From Chelydra serpentina (taxonomy: Eukaryota; Chordata; Testudines; Chelydridae), in NCBI GenBank assembly GCA_037349315.1, contig JBAIAC010000014.1:28931001-28995000 (forward strand): DNA of 64,000 nucleotides, written 5' to 3'. A program made the position numbers and the translations under genes. A model generated the notes under the pieces. It saw only the letters and a list, made by a program, of their open reading frames with translations. It did no database searches and was not told the origin of the DNA. Below are positions 1 to 11,590 of the stretch, in pieces; the first letter of the stretch is position 1; every line of letters begins with the position of its first letter.

Positions 1-2102
1 AGGAGATATGGTCAGAGAGGCGAAGATTTATATATATTTCTTCTGTTTTCCCCTTTCCCCTCTTACTCACACCTCTTGAATTTCAGTCTGTGTTCAGCAC
101 AGAGAATCTGTTAGCTAATAAAAACAGCTGTCAGTCAATTTATCTGACAGTTTCCATCCTGATTTATAAAAACCAGGGAGTTTAAAAAAATGAAAATCTT
201 CATTGCCTTGGGGGAGACCCAATCAACAGTTTTTTTTATTTTTTTATCTCCGTAAAATCAGAGCAGAATTTCCAAGCCGTATTGTCATCACCCTTTCTGG
301 CCTGATTCTCAGATGACTGTTCTTCTCTTCGTTTATTTACTTAGGACCAGGCTATTCATTTCCCCTTTTGTGTGTTCAGATGGCCTCCCGAGCTCGAGAT
401 ATAGTAAACAAAATTCTATCTGTGGGCAAGCAGCCAATAGCCATTGCTGATAGAGAAGTTCTGGGAGTCATTCAGAACCTCTCCTTACTCAGGGCTGCCC
501 CTAAATGGCATAATCTAGCTGTTAAATATTTGGATTTCTATAACTGAAGGCTCCAAGCACCTTTGCCATGTATCCAAATGTGGTTGTTCCAGAATAAGCA
601 AAGTAAACCCAGGTCCCCCAACTAGGAAGGGGAAACAAAACATACCCCAACTATAATATCAGATTTCAGAGCACCACTTTCACTCCCCATTTTCCACCCA
701 AAAATTATCTGGAAAGGCACTTGCTTTGCTGTGTGCCCTAGGGGTCAATATATGCGGGCTAATTTAGACCAATGTAGAGAATGATTTCCATAGTTCGGAG
801 TCCCTTGCACATTCTGAGCAGCTCCTTCTGTGTAAATCAAGGTTGCTTCAGTTTGTGTGTCATTGCCCTGTCTAAGTGTGGGTCGCAGTGCTATAAGGGG
901 CTACCCTCTTACCCCCAAAATAGGCAAGTCCCCAGCCAGGAAACAGAGACCATTATCCTAACCCTGAAGGCCTGATGAGCCCTGTGGGAAGGGAGACCTT
1001 GTAGTGCAGAGGCAGTTACTGGTGAAAGGAACTGCAGTAGCTGTGAGACTAGAAGGAGTTTTCCAAGAGAAGGCAACTGTCGTGTGAACCTCCTGAGTCT
1101 TATCTGAATAAATCCCTGCTTCCATAAATTGCTAAATAATTCCCCATTAGAGACATAATTAAGCACAGCTCTGATTAATAAATCAGGGATCTTTATGCAG
1201 AATGCACGTTTAATATGCTGAATAGTATACAGGGACCTTAGTTATCCCTTAGCATGTTTTCAATGTTTTCTAAACCCCTATTAATATTTCTAAATATTTC
1301 AGAGTGTTTGGTATCCATCTGAAGTTCCATTTCGATGATATGATACTGGGGCAACTGGAGTAAGTAAATCTCACTTTGTCCAATTTATGATACACAGTTA
1401 ATCTAATCTGAACAATATCTAGGAGAGACTCTGACTCTGGTAGCATTATAAGATTTTACCTGCCTTATCAGATGCTTTCTAGTTCGTTGTGACTTGCACA
1501 TTCCCATGAATACCCTTATATTCCTTCTTGGATATAGTATTCTATACCTCTTGTGCTAAAGTGCTGTGTAGCATTTGTTGCAACCCATTCCCAGGGGAAT
1601 TTAGTGGGGAGTGAAGCAATCTCTCAGAATGGTTTCTAACATGTATAGTGATGAATGCTTTGGGAGTCTCAAGAATGAAAGGAACTATACATTTAAAATT
1701 TTGTATTTTCAAGTCTTAACTTTTATTTTAAAATTAATAAAAACTTCTGGATTGCAGCTACTCTTCAAATGTATGAATTATTTTTAATGTACAAGTGAAT
1801 GATGGAATTCTTCATTAAAATAGATTGTATATATAAAACTATCAATATAGAGTCTGGATTGAACACCGATAAATAGGATCTTAATTATGCTCTAACTACA
1901 TATGTCAAGGCTTGCAAAAAATGTTCCTGACAGCTACTATAGGCAGAAGAACAGACCTATTAGCCAGGGGCCAATACAAAAGGGTTCACACCATGCTCCC
2001 ACAGACACTGTGTAAAGACACCTGCATTCGTTAAAAAAAACACAACACACCCAATATGGCTCAACTTCTTGGCTTTTTGGTACTGATGTTTGCTGGGCTT
2101 CT
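1..2102. other. Unassigned non-coding sequence
   Basis: AT-rich sequence with no recognisable gene or repeat. The two short frames at 781-975 and 909-1166 overlap on opposite strands and show no known domain. Nothing here supports an exon. Confidence 0.5.
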
Positions 2103-2104
2103 TA

Positions 2105-2390
2105 GGGTAGGTCTATACTTACCCGTCACGTTGGAGGCGCGGGATCGATGTTCTGGGTTCGATTTATCGCGTCTTGTCAAGACGCGATAAATCGAACCAG
2201 GAAGTGCTCCCTCGTCGACGCTGGTAATCCAGCTCGACGAGTGGAGTAGGCGGAGTCGATGGGGGAGCCTGCGCGCCGCGTCTGGACCACAGGTAAGTTC
2301 GAACTAAGGTACTTCGACTTCAGCTACGTTATTAACGTAGCTGAAGTTGCGTATCTTAGTTCGACAGGGGGGGTTAGTGTAGACCTGGGC
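2105..2390. mobile_element. Palindrome-rich MITE, TA-flanked (copy 1)
   Basis: Non-autonomous DNA element of 286 bp. Its ends form imperfect terminal inverted repeats: GGGTAGGTCTATACT on the left, and the right end reads GCCCAGGTCTACACT when reversed. It is flanked by TA at 2103-2104 and 2391-2392, as expected for Tc1/mariner-type insertion. It contains two nearly spacer-less perfect hairpins: 21-bp arms at 2156-2176 and 2178-2198 with CGATAAATCG-type sequence, and 15-bp arms at 2317-2331 and 2333-2347. There is no coding capacity. A full copy in the opposite orientation lies at 38372-38668 and a partial one at 41287-41372. The TA target and inverted repeats are direct observations; the superfamily is inferred. 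Confidence 0.8.
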
Positions 2391-2392
2391 TA

Positions 2393-2740
2393 AGACACTG
2401 CTACTAGATTCTAATGGGGGGCCCACATCCATCATCTCCACTAATACACATCTGATCAACTGGAGTTCTCCCTCTTCAGCACCCAATCAATTACTTTTTA
2501 CTTGTATTTCTCTAATTTCTCCCTGCTCCACTAGCATACTTTCCTATTCACTCAGCCCAAGTCCCTCAGCCACTCATCTTCGAGTCTCACCCTGTTAATT
2601 CTCAAAAGTCCCTCAGCTTTAAGGACATCAGTCATTCATATTCTACATATATTTGATGTCCTCTCATTTATATTGCCTAAAAATGTGTATTCCTCAGAAC
2701 TAAAGAACCATAAGAATGTGGTATTGGAGCTGTTTATATG
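2393..2740. other. Unassigned sequence
   Basis: Pyrimidine-rich single-copy-looking sequence between the MITE and the CR1. I see no gene or repeat. Confidence 0.4.
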
Positions 2741-3251
2741 AATCATAGCAGTGTAAGACTGGAAGGGACCTTAAGAGGTCTTCTAGTTCAGTCCCCTGCA
2801 CCAAGGCAGGATTAAGTATTATCCAGACAATACCTGACAGGTCTCTCTCTAACCTGCTCTTAAAATCTCCAATGATAGAGATTCCACAACCTCCCTAGCC
2901 AATTTATTCCAGTGCTTAACTAGCCTGACAGGAAATTTTTCCTAATATCTAACCTAAACCGTGCTTGCTACAATTTAAGCCTAATGCTTTGTGTCCTATC
3001 CTCAGAGGTTACGAAAAACAATTTTTCTCTCTCCTCCTTGTAACCACCTTTTATGTACTTGAACACTGTTATAGTGTCCCTTCACAAACTTCTCTTCTCC
3101 ACATTAAACAAATCCAATTTTTTCAATATTCCCTCATAGGTCTTCTTTTCTAAACCTTTAATCATTTTTGTTGCTCTTCTCTGGACTCTCTCCAATTTTT
3201 CCACATCTTTCCTGAAATGTGGTGCTCAAAACTGGACACAATGCTCTAACT

Positions 3252-4071
3252 CAGGCCTGCACAACTCAAAGCGGCGAGGGCCATATTACTCCAAAGAAAA
3301 CAGCTGAGGGCCGAAACCCCCCGGCCCCGCAGAAACACCGCCCCCCCCAGTGCCACCCCGCCCCACAGAAACAAACCCTCCTTCCCCAGCGCTGGGGTGT
3401 GGAAGCCTGTAGAGGGGGGAAAGAAACAGCGCACATAGGATGACCAGATCACAGCAATAAAATAGGACCCACCCCCTCCCCGCTCAGCCCCACCATCACA
3501 CCCCTCTTCACCCCCCCAGGGGTCACTATATTACTGCACACAACAGTCAATCAATGCAGTTGTAGATAAATCTCTGCATTATGCATTTTTGAATAACTTT
3601 TATATGACTTTGTATTGAACTTTGGTAATATGTTATAGCGGGCCCCTAAGGTAGTATAATTAAGGTAAAATAAAAATGTATTTTTGCTAGAAGTAGAATA
3701 AGATCTTTCCCCCACTTTGTATTCAATTGCCCCATTGAATGAATGAGGTGAATGAGGAAGGCGTGGAAGGCAGGCACCTCCAGACAGTTGCAACCCTTGG
3801 AGAGGGGATGGGAACCAGACCAAGGACAGTCAAACTTGTCAAGTGGGCTGACTAGAGAAGAGCAGACATACTGACAGCCTCGGTGGTTAGAAGCAAGCAC
3901 CTTCCTTTGGGAACACCCTCTTTGCAGCATTGGGACAACCCCCCAGCCCAGAGGCAAGCAGCAAAAAGGACCAACAGACAGTCCCAGATTTTGGGCTGCA
4001 CAGTGAGCCCACCTACTCACCCCCCTGCGGGCCGCAGTGAGCTCACGCGGGCCGCATGTTGTGCAGGCCTG
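3252..4071. mobile_element. hAT element inserted in CR1
   Basis: 820-bp insert with perfect 14-bp terminal inverted repeats, CAGGCCTGCACAAC at the left and its reverse complement at the right. It is flanked by an exact 8-bp target duplication, CTCTAACT, at 3244-3251 and 4072-4079. The 8-bp duplication and CA...TG ends are hallmarks of the hAT superfamily. Removing the insert and one duplication restores the CR1 reading across the site. The interior is GC-rich near the ends and AT-rich in the middle (about 3540-3730). No transposase domain is recognisable; the open frame at 3646-4095 on the minus strand runs out of the element and has no known motif. A non-autonomous member is the best reading. 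Confidence 0.92.
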
Positions 4072-4396
4072 CTCTAACTGAAGCCTGATCAGCACAGATT
4101 AGAGCAGAAGAAATATTTCTCGTGTCTTTCTTACAACACTCCTGATAATACATCCCAAAATGATGTTTGCTTTTTTGTGACAGTGTTACGATGTTGACTC
4201 ATTTAGCTTGTGATCCACTGTGACCCCCAGATCCCTTTCTGCATTACTGCTTCCTAGGCAGTCATTTCCCATTTTGTATGTGTGCAACTAACTGATTGTT
4301 CCTTTCTAAGCGGAGTATTTTGTATTTGTCCTTATTGAATTTCATCCTATTTCATCCCATTTCTCCAGTTTGTCTGGATCACTTTGAATTTTAATC

Positions 4397-4612
4397 CTAT
4401 CCTCCAAAGCACTTGCAGCCCCTACCAGCTTGGTATTGTCCGCAAACTTTTAGTGTACTCTCTATGCCATTATCTAAATTGCTGATGACGATATTGAACA
4501 AAACTGGATCCAGAACTGAATCCTGTGGGACTCCACTTGATATGTTCTTCCATCTTGACTGTGGACCACTGATAACTACTCTCTGGGAATGGTTTTCCAA
4601 CCAGTTTTGCAC
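4397..4612 (-). pseudogene. CR1 ORF2 reverse transcriptase fragment
   Basis: A 71-residue open remnant of the CR1 reverse transcriptase, located at the LINE RNA template in life. It carries the palm motif around the first catalytic block, SSGVPQDSVLDPVLFNI (the usual GS and GP have become DS and DP), then ISNLDNGIES. The following FADD catalytic box has been lost to a frameshift. The upstream WLENHSQRVVI segment matches the usual CR1 context. The copy is dead: it is truncated, frameshifted and interrupted by a hAT insertion 318 bp downstream. Confidence 0.85.
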
Positions 4613-4720
4613 CTACCTTATAGTAGCTCCACCTAAATTTAGGTGATGGTCATTCAAGGCAGTATCAAAAGCCTTACTAAAGTCAGGATGTACCACATCT
4701 ACCTCTTTCCCCCCTATCCA

Positions 4721-7217
4721 GGGGGCAAGGAAAGAGTCTTCATGATCTTAAGTTTCCTGCATGAATAATTTTGTGCTCTGAATTTGGATCTTTGATGCAT
4801 ATTGTATCCCACATTTTGGCCTTTGTTGGCTGAGGGGTATGGTTATTTAACATTCTTTCACCTAATGTGGAAGATCAGAGTTCTTAGGCTACAAGAAAGC
4901 TCTTGCAGGAGGTAAAATGCCAGAAAGATTTTAAAGCCCTCACATACACGACTGGAAGGCAAAATAATTAGGACATAGTTTCCTTATTACACCTCTCAAT
5001 AATAATACCAGGTCTGCCACTATACAGATTAAGAATATTGGGGTTGAGATCTGCCCTGTGTAGTTGAGAAGAATGTTTCCCTTACTGCAGCCATTTTTCT
5101 TTTTTACAATTTCACCCCTGCCTTCTTTTTGAGTCTGAGTTCATCAGTTGCTAAATATTGCGGTGGTGTATATACTTGTGCAGTTTTAAATAAAACAGAT
5201 GCTGAGACCTGCCAATATGCTACAGAATGTTCAAACAAGATGTTTTTCCTGCTACAGTAACTACTAAAGATAAATGGCTCTATGATCAATAAAACAGAAT
5301 GAAAATCAGCTTCAGATAGTGCCCAAAGGGCCCAGCTTTGATAACACAGTACTTTACAACTGTCAAAGTATTTTTCTTTTCTATTTTACAACATACAGTG
5401 AGGCATAATGACAGTGAAAACAGTGGTAGTTCCCAAGTTACTCACCCGGCTAGCCCTAGACACTGTTGAATTTTCAGAAGTAACAAAACCCCCCAAATTG
5501 TATCTTTGCTTAAACTATTAAAACAGTGTTAGTCACAGCAGCAAGCTAAGAGATGTAAGAGATGGAAGGTGGTTGCTAGAGAACACACACAGTGTTCTAC
5601 AGTCACTCCAGTGCCAGGCTATTTAGGAATAGTTTTTAACTCTGACCTAGCTGGAATAATATGTCAAGTACAAAATGTTCTACCAAACAAATAATTTGTA
5701 TTGGTGTTTGTTTGTTTTCTTTTAAGAACAGATGACCCTCTGCTACCTCCAGCCTCTATTAGGTCCTTTTCTAAATGGGGAAGGTGAGCTTCGTGCGCCC
5801 CCCCACCCAGCATTGTTATATTTGCATGCTTAGTTAGCCCTTCCCAGTCTTCAGGGAGTGCTGCACGGGCCCACTTTCCATTTTCAGCTTTTTCAAGGAC
5901 CAGGCTATAAGCCTATCCTTCTCTTCCACTTACCCCTAATTATGCACTCTTGCATAAATCTATCTATATATGGTGTACTGAATTGTGGATCATGTCCATG
6001 GTAGAATGAATAAGTAATCTAGAAGTGGGATTACAGAAGCATTTTGTCATTCACGAGGAATTCCTGACAAAGAAGATGAATGGGACAAGAACACCATCTG
6101 TTCTATACCACTCCCTACCCAGAAAGCATTAGATGAATTGAAGGGGAACTGGTTTACTTGTTAACCCTCACCAAAAAAAAAAAAAAAAAGCAGCAGCAGC
6201 AGTTTAGGTCAGACTGCCACAGGTTTCAAATTGTGACTAGAAAGTTTATCAAAGATTTGACATGAATATTTCTCATACATAGTAGGCTTCTGGAAGCTCC
6301 AGACAATTACCACTTTGGAAGAACAAGCCTTCTTTCATGAATAAACCCAACCCTTTTTCAATAGTGTTTCAATTCAACTGTAAATTTACTAGGCAAATTT
6401 TCAGGGCTTCCCTCTTGTGTGGATTATCCTATTTTTATTTCCAAAGCCCACATTTGTGCACACAAAACAAGAAGCTCAGTGTGAAGTTACTTGACTTGCG
6501 AGGAATGAAAATGGTTCTCTGAGTGTGCAAACAGGTGTACACACACACACACAAGGAAGCACTTCAAGCACATGGCCACTATAGTTATCAACACGTTGAA
6601 CTCTAAAGAATAGAATTTTTGCAGAATGCTCTTGCCTTCAGTTTGAGATTGTCAATAAGTCTTTCATTTATGAATTTGGTCTTGCTGTAAGGAGAGCTGA
6701 TGATCTGAGGAAAAACTATTATTTTGTATTCAGGTTTGCTCTTAAAATGGGTCTATGAATATTAACAAACTTGTTGGGTCAGTGGATTCGACAAATACTA
6801 TGGTAATGGACAGGAGTATAAAACCCGAAGATAGTGATGGATGCTAATTTTGATGCTCAGGTTTTTTTTATATCTACTGCTGGGGAATTATGGCCAAAAC
6901 AAGGAGGGAAGATATGCTTCCTTGAGGAGTATGGCTACCTAAAGGAAACTGAGAAATAATTCTTCTACAGCATATTCTACCTAGATTAGATAGATTAATT
7001 GAACAAAATATGTAAACTTTTGACCTACATCAAACCACTTTATTTTGAAGAAAAGACATTTGTTTCACTTTGTTGAAGTGATTTGCTGTGTCAAGTGAAA
7101 CAGAAGCTGCAGGGAAATCTTGATTTTTCACACAGAATGAAGTATTATATATTGCAAAGTTTGCAGGTCTCTTCTTTAAGAATCACCCTTGATCTTGGTG
7201 TATAACATTCTGTGTTA
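4721..7217. other. Unassigned non-coding sequence
   Basis: AT-rich DNA with no gene that I can support. It contains an A17 run followed by (GCA)4 at 6173-6202 and a short (AC)n at 6538-6554. The frames at 5104-5289 and 6337-6522 look accidental. Confidence 0.45.
6173..6202. repeat. Simple repeat, poly(A) then (GCA)n
   Basis: Seventeen A residues are followed directly by four GCA units. This could be the eroded tail of an old retroelement, but nothing upstream is recognisable. Confidence 0.8.
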
Positions 7218-7460
7218 CAGACTTCAAAAGCCCAGTGTGGTGGCGCGTGCCTGTAATCCCAGCTGCTTGGGAGGCTGCGGTTGGCAGATCGCTCAGGAGT
7301 TCTAGGCTGCTGTGCGCTATGTCAATCGGGTGTCCGGTGCTACTAACAGCTTGGCCAGCGGGTAGTTGGAGGACTGGCTAGAGCAACACGTCTGATGTGT
7401 TGTGATCGGCGCTCTCTCTGTGAGGGCTGATTAACTGTCACCGATCAGTCTCAGACTTCA
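7218..7460 (+). pseudogene. 7SL RNA Alu-domain retrocopy fused to unknown sequence
   Basis: A 225-bp insert (7227-7451) lies between direct copies of CAGACTTCA at 7218-7226 and 7452-7460, which look like a 9-bp target duplication. About the first 110 bases match the 5' Alu domain of SRP 7SL RNA: GTGGCGCGTGCCTGTAATCC, the SRP9/14-binding TGTAATCCCAGC segment, GGGAGGCTG, GATCGCTCAGGAGTTCT, TGCGCTATG and ATCGGGTGTCCG. In 7SL the last segment leads into the S domain. Here it leads into about 115 bases that do not look like 7SL at all. There is no poly(A) tail. It may be a template-switched retrocopy, a deleted 7SL pseudogene with unrelated sequence attached, or a 7SL-derived SINE. The 7SL match is clear by eye; the origin of the second half is unknown. 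Confidence 0.75.
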
Positions 7461-9822
7461 GGCATGTAGCAAAGATTGTACAGACTAAGGTAATAAATAA
7501 TGGGTTATAGTCAGACCACTGGAGACAATCTCTTCTGTTTTTCAAGTAAAAATTTGTTAAGACTTCACAGACAGTACCATGGAGATCTGTTATTTTAGAG
7601 AATCAGTGAAAAATTCATGAAGATAAAGAGATATGTATTGACCACATTTTAAGCAGAATTCTAATTAGATTTTTTTTCTGATTTAAGATTTTGTCTTATT
7701 TGAGTTATGGTGAAATGGTTTTCTAACAATCTTGTTTAATCGACAAACTAAATTATTTTAAAAAAAAATCTTGATAGTCCTCTGTTTCAAGCGATTACTG
7801 CCAGATGTAAGAAGTGGCATGTCTCTCTTGATAACACTGTTTTTACCAGCATTAATGTATACTTTTTTCCCTAGGATTTATAGTAAAAGCAACTAGAAGA
7901 CTATTGTGCTACTCTTTTGAATAATATCTTACATTATCCCCAATGAGAAATCTAGTCTTATTTAAAATTACGATTGAGTCTGACAAGTTAAAGAGAACCC
8001 CATTCCCTGTTTCACGATGCAGTTTTCTAACTTTAAGTATTTCCTTTTTGATTATATTAAATATAAAGGAAAATTGTCTATTCTAAACAGTCTTTAAAGT
8101 ATCTGTAATGTATCTGAAGTATCCTCTTCAGGCAATGAAGATGTGTATCCCTACCTGGGAGTGACCATTTTAATGATAAGTCCCAACTGGCAGGTCAGGT
8201 TGATAATGCAGATTAGGATTGAGAAAATCACCTGTAGTATTTTGATGCACCTGATGGAGACATGGTATCTGGAAATTAGATACCGTTCATCAAATTGAGC
8301 TGTTTTAGGGTGATTTCATCAGAATTGCAGTCGTTAATTTAAATAGCTGACTTTAAATATCAGCAAATGCACCAATTTTTTGTTTTATTTTAAAATGATC
8401 TTGCCAAACAAAAGGTTTGAAACTCTGATCCTCCTTTAAGAATTCCCCATAAAGATTGGGGCTCCATAATTAGCAGCCTCATGTAACCCTCCCATCTAAT
8501 ATAATGCACCTTATAAATTTCTCATGTCCACACAGTCCCAGACTGCCTATGAACTGAGTACCCAAAACCCTGACTGTTATGAGTCCATAGCTGTCTTTAC
8601 TATGAGTCCAAATTGCAGTGGAGGATGGCAGTCTTAAGGAGGCTGTACTGCATCTCCAAGCTAAATCAGCATCTGTTTGATATTTACATTGAATTTTCAC
8701 CCAGTGCTGACTGGAGACAAAAGTGAACTGCTCATGGAGTAGAACTCCAGACAGTCTGTTAGGTTCCAGAGCGGGGCATGCTTATTAGGGTTGCTACTGT
8801 AACTTGCAAGCCTTCTCCATTCCAAGATGTGATGGTTAGTCACTAGATGTCTAAATATCTCCTTAGTATGCACAGATGGCTGACCACTGCTGGCCTGGGA
8901 CGGAAGTTCAAGTTTCTAATAGGGAAGCTCCAGAATATCATTGATCTCCAGAGCTTGCCCTGCCTGAGAGAATTGAAAAACCACAGCTTATAACTAGACT
9001 CTTAATAAGTTCCCTATCCTCACTTCTGCCAAAAAACCCTCAAGGGGATATAAAAATAATTGCAACTGAATTTTGTATGTGTATCTTACCATGTCTACTG
9101 GTTTCCAGTATTACTCTGAAGCAGAAGGCATTTTTTGTGTCAGTAGAATAGAATAAAATCTATTTTGACCTTGCATTAAAGCAACCCATTTCATAGAGTG
9201 GGAAATGTAATTTACCTCCACAGGGCAAACACACAGCACCAGGATCCTGGGGGCATGGACCAACCTACTGTAAGGAAAGAGAGTCCAAAATAAGCTGATG
9301 GGAGACCTGCTAGATAAAACTATTCAGCAGATTGAGTTCCAAAAGGATGAGGATGCACACAGGGTGGAAAGAAAGATAGCGCTGACCCATCAAAGGAGAA
9401 ACTGGTGGATGGATTCAGGGGGGCATGATGCAGATTGAGGTAGGAAGACAGAGCAGCAGAAGGAACAGTTTGACTGATTGCACTCATGGCTAGCAGACAC
9501 AGGTTCCAGTGCCAGCTCCTGCTCTTACCCCATGGACTAAGTCCTCTCCATGTTATAGTCCCCACTCTGCAGTGTGTGTAGTCTTTGGATAATTCAGGGA
9601 GCAGCTGGAACATGTCACATAAAATTAACCCTAGCACAATTAACCCTAGCACATGGAATGGGCAAATGTACCCTTTGTATTCATCCACCGCAGTCCAGTC
9701 TCAGTCCACATGTGCTAAATATTCCTGAAAGGCCAAGGAGAACAGAAGGACAGGGACCACCCAGGAATAGTTGGACATGTCACAGTTGGCATTTCAGTAT
9801 TCTCCACCGAGATGTGCCTTTG
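7461..9822. other. Unassigned non-coding sequence
   Basis: No supported gene or repeat. The minus-strand frame at 9320-9688 (122 residues) is the longest here, but it has no recognisable domain and ends close to the LTR, so I treat it as chance. Confidence 0.45.
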
Positions 9823-9827
9823 GCAAT

Positions 9828-10631
9828 TGTGACGGGGTTACGACTCACCACCGCGGCGCCCCCTGCCGGTTAGTCTGGGAATTAGCTCACAGCAGTCCTG
9901 GAGCGCCCTCTGCTGGTGGTGTCCCGTCCGCCGCTCCCTTGCCAGCATCTGGACCCGCGTTGCTCCCGGCTCGCAGCGTCCTCTTCAGGACACTGCCCTC
10001 CAGCAGTGGCCCCTAGTCCACGCTCTCCCCCTTCCGGGGGGGTTTAACAGCAGTCCTCTGGTTCGCCCCTGCCACAGTGGCCAACCACACCCTAAAGTCT
10101 ATCTCCTTCTGTCAGGGGTCTGGTGCAGTCTGTTATGGCCACCTCTCACGGCCAGGTGCACAATAAGGGGGAAGGGAGGGGGACCCAGGCCCACCCACTA
10201 CTCTGGGTCCCGACCCAGGGACCCTCTAGCGGCAGCCTCCCTGCCCTCCTCCTCTCCCCTCATCTGCTTACTCTCCCTGGGTCACTTCCCCACTGACCAC
10301 TTTTGCACCCTCTAGGCCCTTCCAGTCAGGGCCTGCAGCCTGGCAGGTAACAGGCTGGAGCTCTCCTAGGCTCCCCTGCATCTGCCCAGCACTGCGCTGT
10401 CCAAGGTGCTGGTCTCCTGAGCAGGAGACAGACAGACCTTCCCCTCCGAAGGCCTGGGAGAGACTCCGGGCTTCTCTCCTGGGCAGCCTTTTTATAGGGC
10501 TGAGCCTGGCCCTGATTGACTGTCTCCAATCTGGGCCCTGATTGGCTCCCAATAAGCCCTCCTCCCATTGGCTGCCCTTCTACGCAGGCCCCTGGCCTGA
10601 TGCAGCCCACTCATACACCCGCCCCACCACG
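9828..10631 (-). mobile_element. Solo LTR, family A (minus orientation)
   Basis: 804-bp GC-rich LTR flanked by the 5-bp duplication GCAAT at 9823-9827 and 10632-10636. Read on the minus strand it starts GTGGTGGGG (its first bases are CG rather than TG) and ends CCCCGTCACA. The promoter reads correctly on the minus strand: CCAAT boxes (GAGCCAATCAGGG and GCCAATGGGAGG), then CCCTATAAAAAGG at about 10488-10500. A related copy lies on the plus strand at 46496-47249. No internal retroviral or Gypsy sequence adjoins it, so recombination between two LTRs probably left this solo copy. A 5-bp duplication fits both Gypsy elements and several ERV classes, so the class is unresolved. Confidence 0.82.
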
Positions 10632-10669
10632 GCAATTTAAAAAAACCTGCCAACAAAATGTAGATTAAG

Positions 10670-10766
10670 TCCAAAGCTGAATGTGAAGAGTTACAAAAGG
10701 ATTTCATAAACTTGGGTGACTAGGTGACAAAATGGCAGATGAAATTCAGTGGTGATAAAGGTGTCA
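10670..10766 (+). pseudogene. CR1 reverse transcriptase fragment
   Basis: About 97 bp whose plus-strand translation resembles the CR1 segment just after the RT palm: an ECEELQKDFINLG block, an in-frame stop, then VTKWQMKF-like residues with a frameshift. It is a short orphan piece directly after the solo LTR. The start of the same region is seen in other CR1 copies only from recollection, so the boundary is approximate. Confidence 0.65.
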
Positions 10767-10839
10767 AGGCTGGAGGGAGAAGTTAAAAGTGCTAAACTTG
10801 GCTGATTTAATCTCTGACCAGGAAGAGGAGCAGATTCTG

Positions 10840-11590
10840 GTCCTCATTAAGTGAGAGAAGCCTATCTAGAGTCATGGAGTCGTGCAGGACTGCTGCCAGA
10901 CAGAAAGGAAATCTCCTTTGAAACAGGGAGCCCAAGGCAGTTGGGAAAGAGTGAGTCCAACCAAGACTCTGCATGCCGGTGGAGGGGCCTACAGGGAGCT
11001 TCCCTGCAAGCAGTCAGGTGCTTCCCTGCAAAGGGAGTGGAGAAAACTCCCCTCTAGCAGAACCAACTGGATAGTAGAGAGGACTAAGAAGCTTAGAGAG
11101 CGCGGAGCTGATACTTTGGGAGGCCAGGAAGAAGCTGAGGCAAAAACCCAAGACAGGGGAAGTAGCAAGTGGTCCAGGTCTGTGTAGTCAGGCTTGGACT
11201 GCCTGTGCAAGGGTCCCTGGATCAGAACCTAGTGGAGAGGCAGGGCCTGTTTTCCCAACCAGCCCACCAAAGAGCTGAAGTGGAAATCCCCCCATCAAGG
11301 GGCAAAGAGTAATAACTACCCCCCATGCCCCAAATACCAGGGGTTAAAGACTGATGAGTATGACCCTGACTGAAGGTTCAATGTGAAGTTGACAGACTAT
11401 TATTTTTTGGACTATTGCTACCTTAGAAGAGGTAAGACTCTGTGATCTAACCTTATCACGGTCACAAGAAGCGGCAGCCACCGCAGGGCTGGAATTGCTG
11501 TCAGCAGGCCGTGCAAAAGGAGGAGACACTGATATACCATGCCGTGACACTAGGGGGTGCACCAGCTGGTGAGTTGCTTGCTTATGGTAA
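10840..11590. repeat. Possible LTR-retrotransposon debris
   Basis: GC-richer segment that ends in text such as AGGGGGTGCACCAGCTGGTG, which resembles the edge sequence of turtle LTRs (compare CAGCAGGAGGCACTGTGG at the end of the LTR near 47.2 kb). I cannot define ends or a target duplication. The overlapping frames at 10851-11187 show no gag or pol motif. Confidence 0.3.

Larger units (their letters stand above)
2741..4720 (-). mobile_element. CR1 LINE, 3' part, split by a hAT insertion
   Basis: 5'-truncated CR1 retrotransposon on the minus strand, interrupted by a hAT element at 3252-4071. The 2741 end is the CR1 3' end: it reads in reverse as the usual GGTCCCTTCCAG-type 3' UTR. Moving to higher coordinates come the end of ORF2 (about 2830-3250, many stops) and, beyond the hAT, the upstream part of the reverse transcriptase (4080-4720). 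The 3' half is heavily decayed, so this is an old copy. CR1 assignment rests on the protein remnant at 4397-4612 and on similarity to the CR1s at 27.9-29.7 kb and 54.8-55.7 kb. Confidence 0.88.

Noticed and set aside
7227..7451. Functional 7SL RNA gene
   Set aside because: Only the Alu domain is present, the S domain is missing, and flanking direct repeats indicate a retro-insertion.
9320..9688. 122-residue minus-strand frame
   Set aside because: No domain, no splice-site or repeat support, and its composition looks random.
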